Positions 17,621 to 27,026 of a stretch of 64,000 bases of DNA are shown here, in pieces. Below the pieces are notes generated by a model that worked only from the letters and a program-made list of their open reading frames with translations, did not search any database and was not told the DNA's origin. The position numbers were made by a program, and so were the translations under genes. Within the stretch, counting starts at the first letter, position 1, and each line of letters starts with the position of its first letter. This DNA is from Lentzea nigeriaca (GTDB lineage Bacteria > Actinomycetota > Actinomycetes > Mycobacteriales > Pseudonocardiaceae). The DNA lies in the NCBI RefSeq assembly GCF_016907955.1, contig NZ_JAFBCX010000002.1:682001-746000 (forward strand), in the 5' to 3' direction.

Positions 17621-20059
17621 ATGAGGATCGACGCGTTGCGCGAGGCGCTGGCGGCCAGACCCGGCCAGCCGGTGCCGTTCGACGAGCTGATCGACGCCGT
17701 CTGGGGCGATGACAAGCCGTCGAACCCGAAGGGCGCGTTGCGCAATCTGGTGCAACGGCTTCGTGCGACCGACCAGGTGGTCACCGAGCCCGCGGGCTAC
17801 CGGCTCGTGCTGCGCAAGCCCGGTCCCCACCAGCTGCCCGCCGACCTGCCGGACTTCGTCGGGCGCGCGGACGAGATCGAGGCGGCGCTCGCGTCGACCG
17901 CTCCGGTGCTCGCGATCACCGGGCCGCCCGGTGTCGGCAAGACGTCGCTCGCGGTCCACGTCGCCCACCGCTTGGGCGAGCAGTTCGCCGACGGTCAGCT
18001 CTACGTGAACCTCCGCGCCTTCTCTCCTGGTGCGCCGGTCACGCCGGAACAGGCCGTGTCGCGGTTCCTCCGGGCGCTCGGTGCCGAGGAGGTCCCTGTC
18101 GACCTGGCCGAGCAAACCGCGCTGTACCAACGGATGACCGCCGATCGCGCGGTGCTGGTCGTGATCGACAACGGCACCCGTGAACTGATCGGCCCGCTGC
18201 TGCCGGCCGGGCCGTCGTGCCGGGTGATCGTCACCAGCCGCACCGACCTGCCGGAGCACGAGCAGATCCGGATCGGTGTCTTCGACCACGGCGAGGCGCA
18301 GGAGTTGTTGGCGCACTTGCGAATCGGCGGCAGCCGCACCGAGCGGGCCGAGCTCGCGCGGCTCTGCGGGCACCTTCCGCTCGCGTTGCGCATCGCCGCC
18401 GCGAACGTCGCCTACGGCCACCTGCCCGACTACCTGACCGAGCTGCGCGGCGACGACCGGCTCGACGTGCTGGAGATCGAGGGCGACGCGGCGGTGTGGG
18501 CGACCTTCGACCTGTCGTACCGCGCGCAAACCGAAGCGGCGCAACGGTTGTTCCGGTTGCTCGGGCACGTGCCGGGTCCCGACTTCGGGGTCGCCGGCGC
18601 GACGGCGTTGCTCGGTGAGGACGCGACCGCCGAGCTCGGCCGGCTCGTCGACGCGAACCTCGTGCAGCGCGCCGGCGACCGGTATTCACTGCACGACCTG
18701 CTCCGGATCTTCGCGATGCGGCTGGCCCGGCCGGAACTCGGCCGCCTGTACGACTACTACCTCGTCAACGCGGACGCTGCCGGCCGCGTGCTGCACCCGG
18801 AGTTCCGCAGGTTGAAGTTGCCGCCGGTCGCGGACGCCGTGCCACGGCACGACTTCGGTGACTCGACCGCGGCGGTCGCGTGGCTGGAGGCGGAACGGGC
18901 GAGCGTCGTGGCCGCGATCCTCGCGGCGGGGGACCGGCCGGTGGCCTGGCTGCTCACCGATGCCATGCGGGCCTACTTCTACTTCCACAGCCTCCTCGTC
19001 GACTGGGTCGCCTCGGCACAGGCGGGGCTGCGCGCGGCCCGTGCGCTCTCCGACCGCGCCGCGGAGGCCGCCATGCGCGGCTCGCTCGGCCTCGCGCACT
19101 GGCGCGGCGGCCAGTTCGCCCAGGCGCAGGCCGAGTTCGAGGAGGGCATCGCGCTCGCGCGGGAGCTCGGCGACGAGCAGGTGCTCGGCTCGTTGCTGAT
19201 CAACGCGGGCATCGTGCACTGGGAGTGCGGCAGGCTCGGCGCGGCCGCCGACGCCCTGCGCGAGTCGCTGCGGATCATCGGGGAGAACCCGCCCGCGGTG
19301 TACAACCTCAGCGGCATCTACATGGACCTCGGGCCGCTCGACCTCGCCGTGTCCTACGCGCGGGACGTCGCGAGGCTGTCGATCGAGCAGGGCGTGTCAC
19401 GCGGCAAGGCCTTCGCGGAAGGGCACCTCGCCGACGCCTACATCCTCATCGGCGACGTCGAGCGCGCCGCGGAGCACCTCGACGCGCTCGTGCCGGTGCT
19501 CGACGACCCGGCGCTGGGAACGGTGTTCGTCATCCGCATGCTCGACACCCGCGCGTTGCTCGACCTGGAACGCGGCCGCAGTGCCGACGCGGAAGCCCAC
19601 GCCAACCGGTCCCTGGAGCTGGCCGTCGAGTGCGAGGACCCGAAGTCGGAGGGCGACGCCCACAACACGCTCGGCCTGGCGGCGTACGCGCAGGGCAGGG
19701 TGGACGAGGCGGTGTCGCACCACCAGCAGGGGCTCGAGCTCTGCCGCAAGGTCGGCTACCTGCGGGGTGAGGTCGACGCACTGACCGGCCTGGCCCGCAC
19801 CCAGCGCGCGCTCGGGCACCTCAGCGAGGCGTTCGAGCACGCCGTCGAGGCCGTGACAGCCGCGGAACGCGGGCAGCTGCGCGTCCGGCAGGTGCCCGCG
19901 CTGGCCGAACTGGCCGAGATCCACCGGGCGATGGGCGACGAGGAGGAAGCCGAGCGGGCCCGGTGCGAGGCCGTGGAGCTGGCACGGGTGACCGGACGCC
20001 GGGCGTGGGAGCTGAAGCTTGCTCAGCCACCCGCGAACGGCGGCAGCACGTCCAGCTGA
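17621..20059 (+). CDS. AfsR-like STAND regulator (short wHTH, NB-ARC, TPR)
   Basis: An 812-residue protein. Residues 1-65 correspond to the DNA-recognition end of an OmpR-type winged helix as in SARP/AfsR proteins (PFDELIDAVWGDDKPSN, ALRNLVQRLR, YRLVL), but the first strands of that domain and the following BTAD domain are absent. An NB-ARC ATPase follows with P-loop GPPGVGKT (about 100-108), VLVVIDN and CRVIVTSRTDLP. From about residue 430 the rest is TPR repeats. Such proteins are ligand- and ATP-controlled transcription factors. It lies between rpf and moaD, and its last 37 bp overlap the 3' end of moaD on the other strand. Confidence 0.85.
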   Translation: MRIDALREALAARPGQPVPFDELIDAVWGDDKPSNPKGALRNLVQRLRATDQVVTEPAGYRLVLRKPGPHQLPADLPDFVGRADEIEAALASTAPVLAITGPPGVGKTSLAVHVAHRLGEQFADGQLYVNLRAFSPGAPVTPEQAVSRFLRALGAEEVPVDLAEQTALYQRMTADRAVLVVIDNGTRELIGPLLPAGPSCRVIVTSRTDLPEHEQIRIGVFDHGEAQELLAHLRIGGSRTERAELARLCGHLPLALRIAAANVAYGHLPDYLTELRGDDRLDVLEIEGDAAVWATFDLSYRAQTEAAQRLFRLLGHVPGPDFGVAGATALLGEDATAELGRLVDANLVQRAGDRYSLHDLLRIFAMRLARPELGRLYDYYLVNADAAGRVLHPEFRRLKLPPVADAVPRHDFGDSTAAVAWLEAERASVVAAILAAGDRPVAWLLTDAMRAYFYFHSLLVDWVASAQAGLRAARALSDRAAEAAMRGSLGLAHWRGGQFAQAQAEFEEGIALARELGDEQVLGSLLINAGIVHWECGRLGAAADALRESLRIIGENPPAVYNLSGIYMDLGPLDLAVSYARDVARLSIEQGVSRGKAFAEGHLADAYILIGDVERAAEHLDALVPVLDDPALGTVFVIRMLDTRALLDLERGRSADAEAHANRSLELAVECEDPKSEGDAHNTLGLAAYAQGRVDEAVSHHQQGLELCRKVGYLRGEVDALTGLARTQRALGHLSEAFEHAVEAVTAAERGQLRVRQVPALAELAEIHRAMGDEEEAERARCEAVELARVTGRRAWELKLAQPPANGGSTSS

Positions 20060-20298
20060 GCCCCGGCGGGCACACGCGTCGACGTGTCCCGCACCGCGAC
20101 GCCGTCCAGCAGGAAGCTCGACGCCGCGAGGACCTTGCCGAGCTGCTCGCCGTGCCGTTCACCGATGGCGCTCACCACGAGCGCCACGGTGGGCTCCGAG
20201 GTGTCGAGCACCAGGTCCTCGTCGGCCACCCCGGCCGCGGCCCGCGCGCCCGCGAAGTAACGGATCTTCACGGCGGTCGTCACGGCGCTCACTGTCAT
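20023..20298 (-). CDS. moaD: Molybdopterin synthase sulfur-carrier subunit
   Basis: A 91-residue ubiquitin-like protein ending PPFAGG; the C-terminal Gly-Gly is the thiocarboxylate site used by MoaE. ATG 20298 overlaps the moaA stop (ATGA). KIRYFAGARAAAG at the N-terminus is typical of the family. It is the second gene of the moaA-moaD operon, and its 3' end is antisense to the end of the AfsR-like gene. Confidence 0.94.
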   Translation of the reverse strand: MTVSAVTTAVKIRYFAGARAAAGVADEDLVLDTSEPTVALVVSAIGERHGEQLGKVLAASSFLLDGVAVRDTSTRVPAGAQLDVLPPFAGG

Positions 20299-21353
20299 CC
20301 TCCGATGGAGCTCATGGGGCGGTCGGGCTGGTGGAAACCTGCCTCGTTGATGCCGTGACCGGCCGCCTTGGCCCACATCGTGGCGCGCCAGGCGTCGGCG
20401 ATCGCCGAGTCGGGGGAGCCGTCGCGCAGCAGCGTGCGCAGGTCGGTCTCGCCCTGGCTGAACAGGCAGTTGCGGATCTGGCCGTCGGAGGTGAGCCGGG
20501 TGCGGTCGCAGGCGGCGCAGAACGGCCTCGTCACCGACGCGATCACGCCGACGGTCGCGGGGCCGCCGTCGACCAGCCAGCGCTCGGCCGGCGCACCGCC
20601 GCGAGGGGTTTCCGAGGGCGTGAGCGTGTACGCGGACGAGAGCATCGTGAGGATCTCATCGGCCGTGACCATGTTCGTGCGCTTCCAGCCGTGCTGCGCG
20701 TCCAGCGGCATCTGCTCGATGAACCGCAGCTGGTAGCCGTTCTCGACGCAGAACCGCAGCAGCGGGACCGCCTCGTCCTCGTTCACGCCACGCATCAGCA
20801 CGGAGTTGACCTTCACCGGTTCCAGCCCCGCCGCGCGGGCGGCGTCGAGGCCGTCGAGCACGTCCGTGATGCGGTCGCGCCTGGTCAGCGTGGCGAAGCG
20901 GTCGGGTTCGAGGGTGTCGAGCGAGACGTTGATCCGGTTCAGGCCGGCGTCCTTCAGCGACTGGGCGCGCCGGGCGAGCCCGATGCCGTTCGACGTCATC
21001 GACATGCGCGGACGCGGTTCCAGCTCGGCCGTCGCGGCGATGACCTGCTCCAGGCCGCGCCGCAGCAACGGCTCGCCGCCGGTGAAGCGGATGTCCGTGA
21101 TGCCCAGGTCGACGACCGCGATCCGCATGAGCCGGATCAGCTCGGCGTCGGTGAGCAGCTCGTCCTTCCGCAGCCAGTCGAGGCCCTCTGCAGGCATGCA
21201 GTAGGTGCAGCGCAGGTTGCAGCGGTCTGTCAGCGACACACGGAGGTCGGTCGCGACCCTGCCGAACCTGTCGACGAGCAGCGGCGTGTCCGGTCGTGCG
21301 GACGCGTCAGGCGTGCCGCGTACGACGGGTAGTCCCAAGTCCACTGCTGTCAC
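20295..21353 (-). CDS. moaA: GTP 3',8-cyclase (radical SAM)
   Basis: A protein of about 352 residues that carries out the first step of molybdenum cofactor synthesis. The radical-SAM cluster motif is CNLRCTYC and the second iron-sulfur cluster motif is CAACDRTRLTSDGQIRNC; the protein ends PMSSIGG with the conserved Gly-Gly tail. GTG 21353 (VTAVDLGLP) is chosen because it gives the mycobacterial-like N-terminus; ATG 21374 is an alternative with a G-rich but very close ribosome site. It is divergent from the MarR gene and co-transcribed with moaD. Confidence 0.94.
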   Translation of the reverse strand: MTAVDLGLPVVRGTPDASARPDTPLLVDRFGRVATDLRVSLTDRCNLRCTYCMPAEGLDWLRKDELLTDAELIRLMRIAVVDLGITDIRFTGGEPLLRRGLEQVIAATAELEPRPRMSMTSNGIGLARRAQSLKDAGLNRINVSLDTLEPDRFATLTRRDRITDVLDGLDAARAAGLEPVKVNSVLMRGVNEDEAVPLLRFCVENGYQLRFIEQMPLDAQHGWKRTNMVTADEILTMLSSAYTLTPSETPRGGAPAERWLVDGGPATVGVIASVTRPFCAACDRTRLTSDGQIRNCLFSQGETDLRTLLRDGSPDSAIADAWRATMWAKAAGHGINEAGFHQPDRPMSSIGG

Positions 21354-21445
21354 CTTATTCAGGGTAATCAACATCCCCCTGTCGATGACTCCAATAACGA
21401 GGTTTCTCACGTTCCGCCCGTTGGAGCACTGTCACAAGGAATTGT

Positions 21446-21458
21446 CTTAGCGGCTAAG
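21446..21458. promoter_or_regulatory. Palindrome touching the marR start
   Basis: CTTAGCGGCTAAG, a 6-bp inverted repeat with one central base, ends immediately before ATG 21459. This is a plausible autoregulatory operator for the MarR protein, and it may also affect the divergent moaA promoter. Confidence 0.45.
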
Positions 21459-21914
21459 ATGTTCGGCATGGAACCTGAGGTGCTGGAAAGGTTCACCTGG
21501 TACATGCGCGAGCACAGCGCGCTCACGATCATGTTCCACACGAAGGTCGCCGAGCAGATGGGCCTGTCCGCGACCGACGAGAAGTGCCTCGATCTCGCCA
21601 TCCGGGCGGAGGGACCCCTCACCGCCGGTCGGATCGCCGAGCTGTCCGGCCTCTCCACGGGTGCCGTCACGGGCGTCATCGACCGCCTCGAACGTGCCGG
21701 CTATGTCCGCCGTGTCCGTGATCCGCACGACCGCCGCAAGGTGTTGGTCGAGGTCACACCCGCGGAGTTCGTGAAGTTCGGCCACCTCTTCGAGAAGGCT
21801 CAGGCCAGCCTGGTCGAGGTGCTCAGCCACTTCGACGAGGCCGAGCTTCAGGTGATCGAGCGTTATCTCCAGCTCCAGGTGGAGACGTTCCGCAAGCGCG
21901 TGATCGATACTTAG
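21459..21914 (+). CDS. MarR-family transcriptional regulator
   Basis: A 151-residue protein with the MarR winged helix in the middle: GPLTAGRIAELSGLSTGAV as recognition region and RRVRDPHDRRKVLVEVTP as wing. ATG 21468 (MEPEVLE) is an alternative start, since a palindrome abuts 21459. The ligand is unknown. The downstream HAD gene starts 5 bp after its stop, so it may be co-transcribed with the genes to 25.2 kb. Confidence 0.85.
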   Translation: MFGMEPEVLERFTWYMREHSALTIMFHTKVAEQMGLSATDEKCLDLAIRAEGPLTAGRIAELSGLSTGAVTGVIDRLERAGYVRRVRDPHDRRKVLVEVTPAEFVKFGHLFEKAQASLVEVLSHFDEAELQVIERYLQLQVETFRKRVIDT

Positions 21915-21918
21915 ACCC

Positions 21919-22710
21919 ATGTGGCACTACTTGATGGACATGGACGGTGTTCTGGTTCACGAGGAGCACCTGATCCCCGGCGCCGACGAGTTCGTCGCGG
22001 AGCTGCGCGCTTCCGACACCCCGTTCCTCGTGCTCACCAACAACTCCATCTACACGCCACGGGACCTGCGCGCGCGATTGCAGCGCACGGGCCTGGACAT
22101 CCCCGAGACGTCGATCTGGACGTCCGCGCTGGCCACCGCCAGGTTCCTCGACTCGCAGCGCCCGAACGGCTCGGCGTTCGTGATCGGCGAGGCAGGCTTG
22201 ACCACCGCGCTGCACGAGATCGGCTACGTGCTGACCGACCGCGACCCGGACTACGTGGTGCTCGGCGAGACCCGCACCTACAGCTTCACCGCGATCACCA
22301 AGGCCATCCGCCTGGTCGAGGAGGGCGCGAAGTTCATCGCGACCAACCCGGACGCGACCGGGCCTTCGAGGGAGGGCTCCTTGCCCGCGACCGGCGCCGT
22401 GGCGGCGTTGATCGAGCGCGCCACCGGCCGTGAGCCCTACTACGTGGGCAAACCGAACCCGTTGATGATGCGGTCGGCGTTGCGTGCGCTGGGCTCGCAC
22501 TCGGAGAACGCTCTCATGATCGGTGACCGGATGGACACCGACGTGCGATCGGGCCTGGAAGCAGGCCTGTCGACCATCCTCGTGCTGTCCGGGATCTTCA
22601 CCTCCGAGCACGCCGAGATGTACCCGTACCGGCCGACGCGCGTGCTGAAGTCGATCGCCGAGCTCGTCGGTCACTCTCAGGACCCGTTCGGTGACTGGGC
22701 TGGCCACTGA
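21919..22710 (+). CDS. HAD-superfamily hydrolase, NagD-like (HAD-IIA)
   Basis: A 263-residue phosphatase-type protein. Motif I is DMDGVLV at residues 7-13, motif II is LVLTNNS, and motif IV is ALMIGDRMDTDV; KPNP supplies the motif III lysine. NagD-like enzymes dephosphorylate sugar phosphates or nucleotides; 4-nitrophenylphosphatase is the usual label. The gene starts 5 bp after the MarR gene. The substrate is not predictable. Confidence 0.88.
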   Translation: MWHYLMDMDGVLVHEEHLIPGADEFVAELRASDTPFLVLTNNSIYTPRDLRARLQRTGLDIPETSIWTSALATARFLDSQRPNGSAFVIGEAGLTTALHEIGYVLTDRDPDYVVLGETRTYSFTAITKAIRLVEEGAKFIATNPDATGPSREGSLPATGAVAALIERATGREPYYVGKPNPLMMRSALRALGSHSENALMIGDRMDTDVRSGLEAGLSTILVLSGIFTSEHAEMYPYRPTRVLKSIAELVGHSQDPFGDWAGH

Positions 22711-22742
22711 CTCGCGAGGGTTAATCGCTTATCGTCGCGGAC

Positions 22743-23549
22743 GTGGACACGGATCGACGCCCGATGTACGTCGTTGGCGACGTGCACGGGCACCTCGCCG
22801 AACTGACCAGAGCCCTGCACGTCGCCGAGCTGTGCGACGAGGAGGGGCACTGGACCGGCGGTGAGGCCGAGCTGTGGTTCCTCGGCGACTTCGTGGACCG
22901 CGGTCCCGACGGTGTCGGCGTGATCGATCTGGTCATGCGCCTGGGCGAGGAGGCGGCGCAGGCGGGTGGCGCGGTCAACTCGTTGATCGGCAACCACGAG
23001 GTGCTGCTGCTCGGCATGCACCGGTTCGGCGACGAGCAGGTGCCCGACAGCGCGGGGCCGCGGTCGTTCGCGCGCAGCTGGCTGCTGAACGGCGGGTTGC
23101 GCAGCGACCAGGACCGGCTGACCGACGCGCACGTCGAGTGGCTCACCAGCAGACCCGTGCTGAAGCTGCGCGACGACCACCTGCTGATGCACTCCGACAC
23201 GGCGGCCTACCTCGAATGGGGGTCCTCGATCGAGGAGGTCAACGAAGCCGTTCGGCAGGTGCTCAAGGGCGACGATCTCGTCGACTGGTGGGAGTGCTGG
23301 CGCAAGATGACGACGCGCTACGCGTTCCGCGGTCCGCAGGGTCCGGAAATCGCAGACGAGCTGCTCGCGACACTCGGCGGCAGCAAAATCGTGCACGGCC
23401 ACAGCGTCATCGCCGACCAGCTCGGGGTGCCGCCGGAGCAGATCGACGGGCCTCTCGTGTACGCCGACGACAAGGTCCTGGCGATCGACGCGGGCCTCTA
23501 CAGCGGCGGTCCGTGCCTGGTCGTCCCCTTGCCATACACCGGAGCCTGA
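22743..23549 (+). CDS. Calcineurin-like metallophosphoesterase
   Basis: A 268-residue protein with the PPP-type metal-binding motifs [14 protein letters not shown] and GNHE near its start and VHGHS later. The GTG start could instead be ATG 22764 (MYVVGDVHG). It resembles bacterial Ser/Thr-phosphatase-like or diadenosine-tetraphosphatase-like enzymes. Together with the preceding HAD protein it forms a pair of phosphatases. Confidence 0.86.
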   Translation: MDTDRRPMYVVGDVHGHLAELTRALHVAELCDEEGHWTGGEAELWFLGDFVDRGPDGVGVIDLVMRLGEEAAQAGGAVNSLIGNHEVLLLGMHRFGDEQVPDSAGPRSFARSWLLNGGLRSDQDRLTDAHVEWLTSRPVLKLRDDHLLMHSDTAAYLEWGSSIEEVNEAVRQVLKGDDLVDWWECWRKMTTRYAFRGPQGPEIADELLATLGGSKIVHGHSVIADQLGVPPEQIDGPLVYADDKVLAIDAGLYSGGPCLVVPLPYTGA

Positions 23550-23563
23550 CTACGGTCAGGCCC

Positions 23564-25159
23564 ATGACCGCCAGCTACTCCTCGGGCACCTCAGCCGCCC
23601 CGCTGCTGGGCGACACGATCCACGCGAACTTCGCCGCGGCCGTCGCGCGCTTCGGCGACCGCGAGGCACTTGTCGACAAGGCCACAGATCGCCGGTGGAC
23701 CTACACCGAGCTGTCGGCGGAAGTCGACAAAGCGGCAGCCGGACTCACGGCGCTGGGCGTGCGCAAGGGTGACAGGGTCGGCATCTGGGCGCCGAACTGC
23801 GCCGAGTGGGTCTTCGTGCAGTACGCGACGGCCCGGATCGGCGCGATCCTGGTCAACGTCAACCCGGCGTACCGGGTGCACGAGCTGGAGTACGTGCTGA
23901 ACCAGGCCGGGATCCACACGCTGGTGTCCGCGCGCACCTTCAAGACTTCCGACTACGCGGCCATGATCGAACAAGTGCGGCCGAGATGTCCTGAGCTGAA
24001 GAACGTCGTCTTCGTCGACGATCCACAGTGGACCGAAGGTGGGCTGCCGGACGTCGAGCTGGACCGCGACGACCCGATCAACATCCAGTACACGTCCGGC
24101 ACGACGGGCTTCCCCAAGGGCGCCACGCTCTCGCACCACAACATCCTCAACAACGGGTACTTCGTCGGGGAGTTGCTGGGCTACACCGAAGACGACCGAA
24201 TCTGTGTCCCGGTCCCGTTCTACCACTGCTTCGGAATGGTGATGGGCAACCTCGCCGCCACCAGCCACGGCGCGTGCGTCGTGATCCCCGCACCGGCGTT
24301 CGACCCGGCGAAAACCCTTGCGGCGGTTCAGGAAGAGCGCTGCACCAGCCTCTACGGCGTGCCGACGATGTTCATCGCCATGCTCGACCTGGTCGACGGC
24401 TACGACCTGCCGTCGTTGCGCACCGGCATCATGGCGGGCTCGCCGTGCCCGGTCGAGGTGATGAAGCAGGTCGTCGAGCGCATGGGCATGCGCGAGGTCT
24501 CCATCTGCTACGGCATGACCGAAACCTCCCCGGTGTCAACGCAAACGCGCGTCGACGACTCGCTGGACCGGCGCGTCGGGACGGTCGGGCGGGTCGGCCC
24601 CCACCTCGAGGTGAAGATCGTCGACCCGGAGACGGGCCTCACGGTTCCGCGAGGGGTGCCGGGGGAGCTGTGCACGCGGGGCTACTCCGTCATGCTCGGC
24701 TACTGGAACGAACCCGAGAAGACCGCCGACGCGGTGGATCGGGCGGGCTGGATGCACACCGGCGACCTCGCCGTGATGGATGACGACGACTACGTGAACA
24801 TCACCGGGCGCATCAAGGACATGGTCATCCGCGGCGGCGAGAACATCTATCCGCGCGAGATCGAGGAGTTCCTCTACACGCACCCGGATGTGCTGGACGC
24901 CCAGGTGGTCGGCGTGCCCGACGCCAGGTACGGCGAGGAGCTGATGGCCTGGGTCCGCCTGCGCGAGGGTGCCGCGCCACTGACCGCCGAGGCGGTGCGG
25001 GAGTTCTGCATCGGGAAGCTCGCGCACTACAAGATCCCGCGGTACGTGCACGTCGTGGACGAGTTCCCGATGACCGTCACCGGCAAGATCCGCAAGGTGG
25101 AGATGCGGGCCAAGTCCGTGGAGCTGCTGGGACTCGACGACAGCACCCGGCACGCCTGA
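23564..25159 (+). CDS. Acyl-CoA synthetase / AMP-dependent ligase
   Basis: A 531-residue adenylate-forming enzyme. Motifs in order: [18 protein letters not shown] (phosphate loop), YGMTETSP (A5), [50 protein letters not shown] (hinge), and TVTGKIRK with the catalytic lysine. Close relatives activate medium- or long-chain fatty acids. A small hairpin (CCTGAC/GTCAGG) sits between the preceding stop and this start. No other beta-oxidation gene is adjacent. Confidence 0.92.
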   Translation: MTASYSSGTSAAPLLGDTIHANFAAAVARFGDREALVDKATDRRWTYTELSAEVDKAAAGLTALGVRKGDRVGIWAPNCAEWVFVQYATARIGAILVNVNPAYRVHELEYVLNQAGIHTLVSARTFKTSDYAAMIEQVRPRCPELKNVVFVDDPQWTEGGLPDVELDRDDPINIQYTSGTTGFPKGATLSHHNILNNGYFVGELLGYTEDDRICVPVPFYHCFGMVMGNLAATSHGACVVIPAPAFDPAKTLAAVQEERCTSLYGVPTMFIAMLDLVDGYDLPSLRTGIMAGSPCPVEVMKQVVERMGMREVSICYGMTETSPVSTQTRVDDSLDRRVGTVGRVGPHLEVKIVDPETGLTVPRGVPGELCTRGYSVMLGYWNEPEKTADAVDRAGWMHTGDLAVMDDDDYVNITGRIKDMVIRGGENIYPREIEEFLYTHPDVLDAQVVGVPDARYGEELMAWVRLREGAAPLTAEAVREFCIGKLAHYKIPRYVHVVDEFPMTVTGKIRKVEMRAKSVELLGLDDSTRHA

Positions 25160-25236
25160 TCCCAGGGGGCGCCTCAGGGTGCGGCCGGGGTGATCACCGA
25201 TGGGCGACGGCGGCTCGGCGCAGCAAAGTCGACGCC

Positions 25237-26301
25237 ATGCGCAAACGCCTTACTGCCGCCGTCCTGGCCGCGACTTTCACGGTCAGCGCGGCGTTTCCCG
25301 CCACGGCTGCCACCGGTGACCTCCTGGACGGGTTACCTGACGACATCGTCGCGGGCGCGCTCGTCAGGCAGGACGGCGCCGGCGCGGCGGCCGGCCCGGT
25401 CACCGCCGACGCGCACTTCCGGATCGGCAGCGTCACCAAGGTGTTCACCAACACCGTGGTGCTCCAGCTCGTCGCCGAACACCGCGTCGACGTCGACGCC
25501 CCCGCGCGGCGCTACGTCCCCGGCCTGCTGCCGTCCCAGTACGACGGCATCACCGTGCGCCAGCTCCTCAACCACACCAGCGGCCTGCCCAAGCCAGCCG
25601 CGACCCCGAGCCCGGCGGACGGTCCTGGCTGGTGGCTCAGGTCCGTGCCGCCTCGTGACGCCCTGCGCGACTCGTTCGCCGCGGCCACCGGCACGCCGCC
25701 GGCACCCGGCTCCGAGCAGCAGTACAACGGGCTCAACTCGCTCGTCCTCGGCCTGCTCGTCGAGGAGTTGACCGGCCACTCGTACGCCCACGAGCTGGAG
25801 TGGCGGATCATCCGGCCGTTGCGGCTGCGGCACACGAGCCTTCCCGCCGCCGACAACACCACGATCCCGTCACCCCACGCGCGGGTGTACGTCAACGGCG
25901 ACGAGGTGACCGAGCAGAGCCCGTACCCGTGGGCGGAGGGCGGCGTGATCTCCACCGCCGCCGACCTGGACCGCTTCCTCGTCGCGCTCTTCCGCGGCCG
26001 CCTCCTGCCCCCGGCCCAGCAGAAACTGCTGTTCGAGGTGCCGGACGTGCCGGGAGCCGCGACGAACACGCGGTACTGCTTCGGCACCGCGGCCTGCTTC
26101 AGCGCCGGCAGCCTGATGCGCTACCGGCTCGCGAGCGGCGAGTACGCGTGGGGCAAGACCGGTTCGCGTCCAGGCTGGGACAACGGGTTCTTCGCCACGC
26201 GAGACCTGCGGCACCGCGTCGTGTACTCGCTGAACCCGACCGGACGGGGGTCCGATCTCGACCACGTCATGGCGATCGTGACCGCCGGACTGTCCGACTA
26301 G
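25237..26301 (+). CDS. Secreted serine beta-lactamase-like hydrolase / D-Ala-D-Ala carboxypeptidase
   Basis: A 354-residue protein with a signal peptide ending near ATA/AT (residue 25). Class C beta-lactamase-fold motifs are complete: SVTK with Ser65 and Lys68, YNGLN near residue 164, and GKTGSRPG close to the C-terminus. Family members are peptidoglycan carboxypeptidases, esterases or beta-lactamases; a broad beta-lactam resistance role cannot be claimed. The gene stands alone after the acyl-CoA synthetase, with a 77-bp gap. Confidence 0.9.
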   Translation: MRKRLTAAVLAATFTVSAAFPATAATGDLLDGLPDDIVAGALVRQDGAGAAAGPVTADAHFRIGSVTKVFTNTVVLQLVAEHRVDVDAPARRYVPGLLPSQYDGITVRQLLNHTSGLPKPAATPSPADGPGWWLRSVPPRDALRDSFAAATGTPPAPGSEQQYNGLNSLVLGLLVEELTGHSYAHELEWRIIRPLRLRHTSLPAADNTTIPSPHARVYVNGDEVTEQSPYPWAEGGVISTAADLDRFLVALFRGRLLPPAQQKLLFEVPDVPGAATNTRYCFGTAACFSAGSLMRYRLASGEYAWGKTGSRPGWDNGFFATRDLRHRVVYSLNPTGRGSDLDHVMAIVTAGLSD

Positions 26302-26323
26302 GACAGGTTCGGCTCGACCACCT

Positions 26324-26458
26324 TCAGAGCCCTCCGGCTCGGCGAGGTAGGCCTCCCGAGTGGACGGCGTAACCGTTCTTGAACTGGTGCTCGGTGAACT
26401 GCCCTGGGTCGAACTGCCGGCACGCGGCGGCGAGCACGACGAGGCGCGGGGTGTTCAC
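26324..26458 (-). pseudogene. Short possible gene remnant (44 codons)
   Basis: On the minus strand a frame from GTG 26458 reads VNTPRLVVLAAACRQFDP, then GQFTEHQFKNGYAVH and a quick stop at 26324. The composition looks protein-like, unlike the shadows around it, but I recognise no family. It may be the eroded start of a former gene or a small real gene. Confidence 0.25.
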
Positions 26459-26575
26459 GGAGCGGAACCGTCCCGCAGATCAACGACCTCAGCAGGGTTA
26501 TGAACAGGTGAAAGGCCTCTTGCGAATGCGGTGTGACGCGCGCAACATCGTGGGATTCCGTCGAAGGAGGCGCCC

Positions 26576-26968
26576 ATGCTCACCGCCACCAGGACAACGA
26601 CGATGCTGCCCGTAGAAGACGCCGAGCGTGCCGGGCACTTCTACTCGGACAAGCTCGGTCTCAAGCCCATCGCCACCTCACCGGACGGCACGCGGATCTT
26701 CGCGCTCGGCCAGGGCGATGCGCTGGGACTGATGCCTGCGGAGAAGGGTGCGCAGACCGCCCACACGGTGCTCAGCTTCGAGGTGTCCGACCTCGATGGT
26801 GAGATCCGCGAGCTCGAGGACAAGGGCGTGCGCTTCGAGGACTACGACATGCCCGACCTCAAGACCGTCAACCACATCGCGGTCATGGGCAACGAGCGCG
26901 CGGCGTGGTTCTGCGACACCGAGGGCAACATCCTGTGCCTGCACGAGCTGTCGGGCGAAGAGGCCTGA
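26576..26968 (+). CDS. VOC-superfamily (glyoxalase/bleomycin-resistance fold) protein
   Basis: A 130-residue protein with AAGGAGG before ATG 26576. The paired beta-alpha-beta modules of the VOC fold are visible: DAERAGHFYSDKLGLKP in the first and LSFEVSDLDGEIRELEDKG and AAWFCDTEGNILCLHE in the second. Family members are metal-dependent lyases, dioxygenases or antibiotic-binding proteins; the role here is open. A terminator follows at 26989-27021. Confidence 0.87.
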   Translation: MLTATRTTTMLPVEDAERAGHFYSDKLGLKPIATSPDGTRIFALGQGDALGLMPAEKGAQTAHTVLSFEVSDLDGEIRELEDKGVRFEDYDMPDLKTVNHIAVMGNERAAWFCDTEGNILCLHELSGEEA

Positions 26969-26988
26969 CGGCGCGTGCGTGATGAGGG

Positions 26989-27021
26989 CTCCCGCTCCTC
27001 TCCCCCGATGAGGAGCGGGAG
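26989..27021. terminator. Terminator between VOC and YccF genes
   Basis: A perfect 12-bp inverted repeat (CTCCCGCTCCTC / GAGGAGCGGGAG) with a 9-nt loop lies between convergent genes; the right arm ends 6 bp before the stop codon of the minus-strand gene. Confidence 0.85.
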
Positions 27022-27026
27022 ACCCG

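Noticed and set aside
21919..25159. HAD, metallophosphatase and acyl-CoA synthetase as a biosynthetic cluster
   Set aside because: No carrier protein, synthase or tailoring enzyme is adjacent; each looks like an independent metabolic gene.
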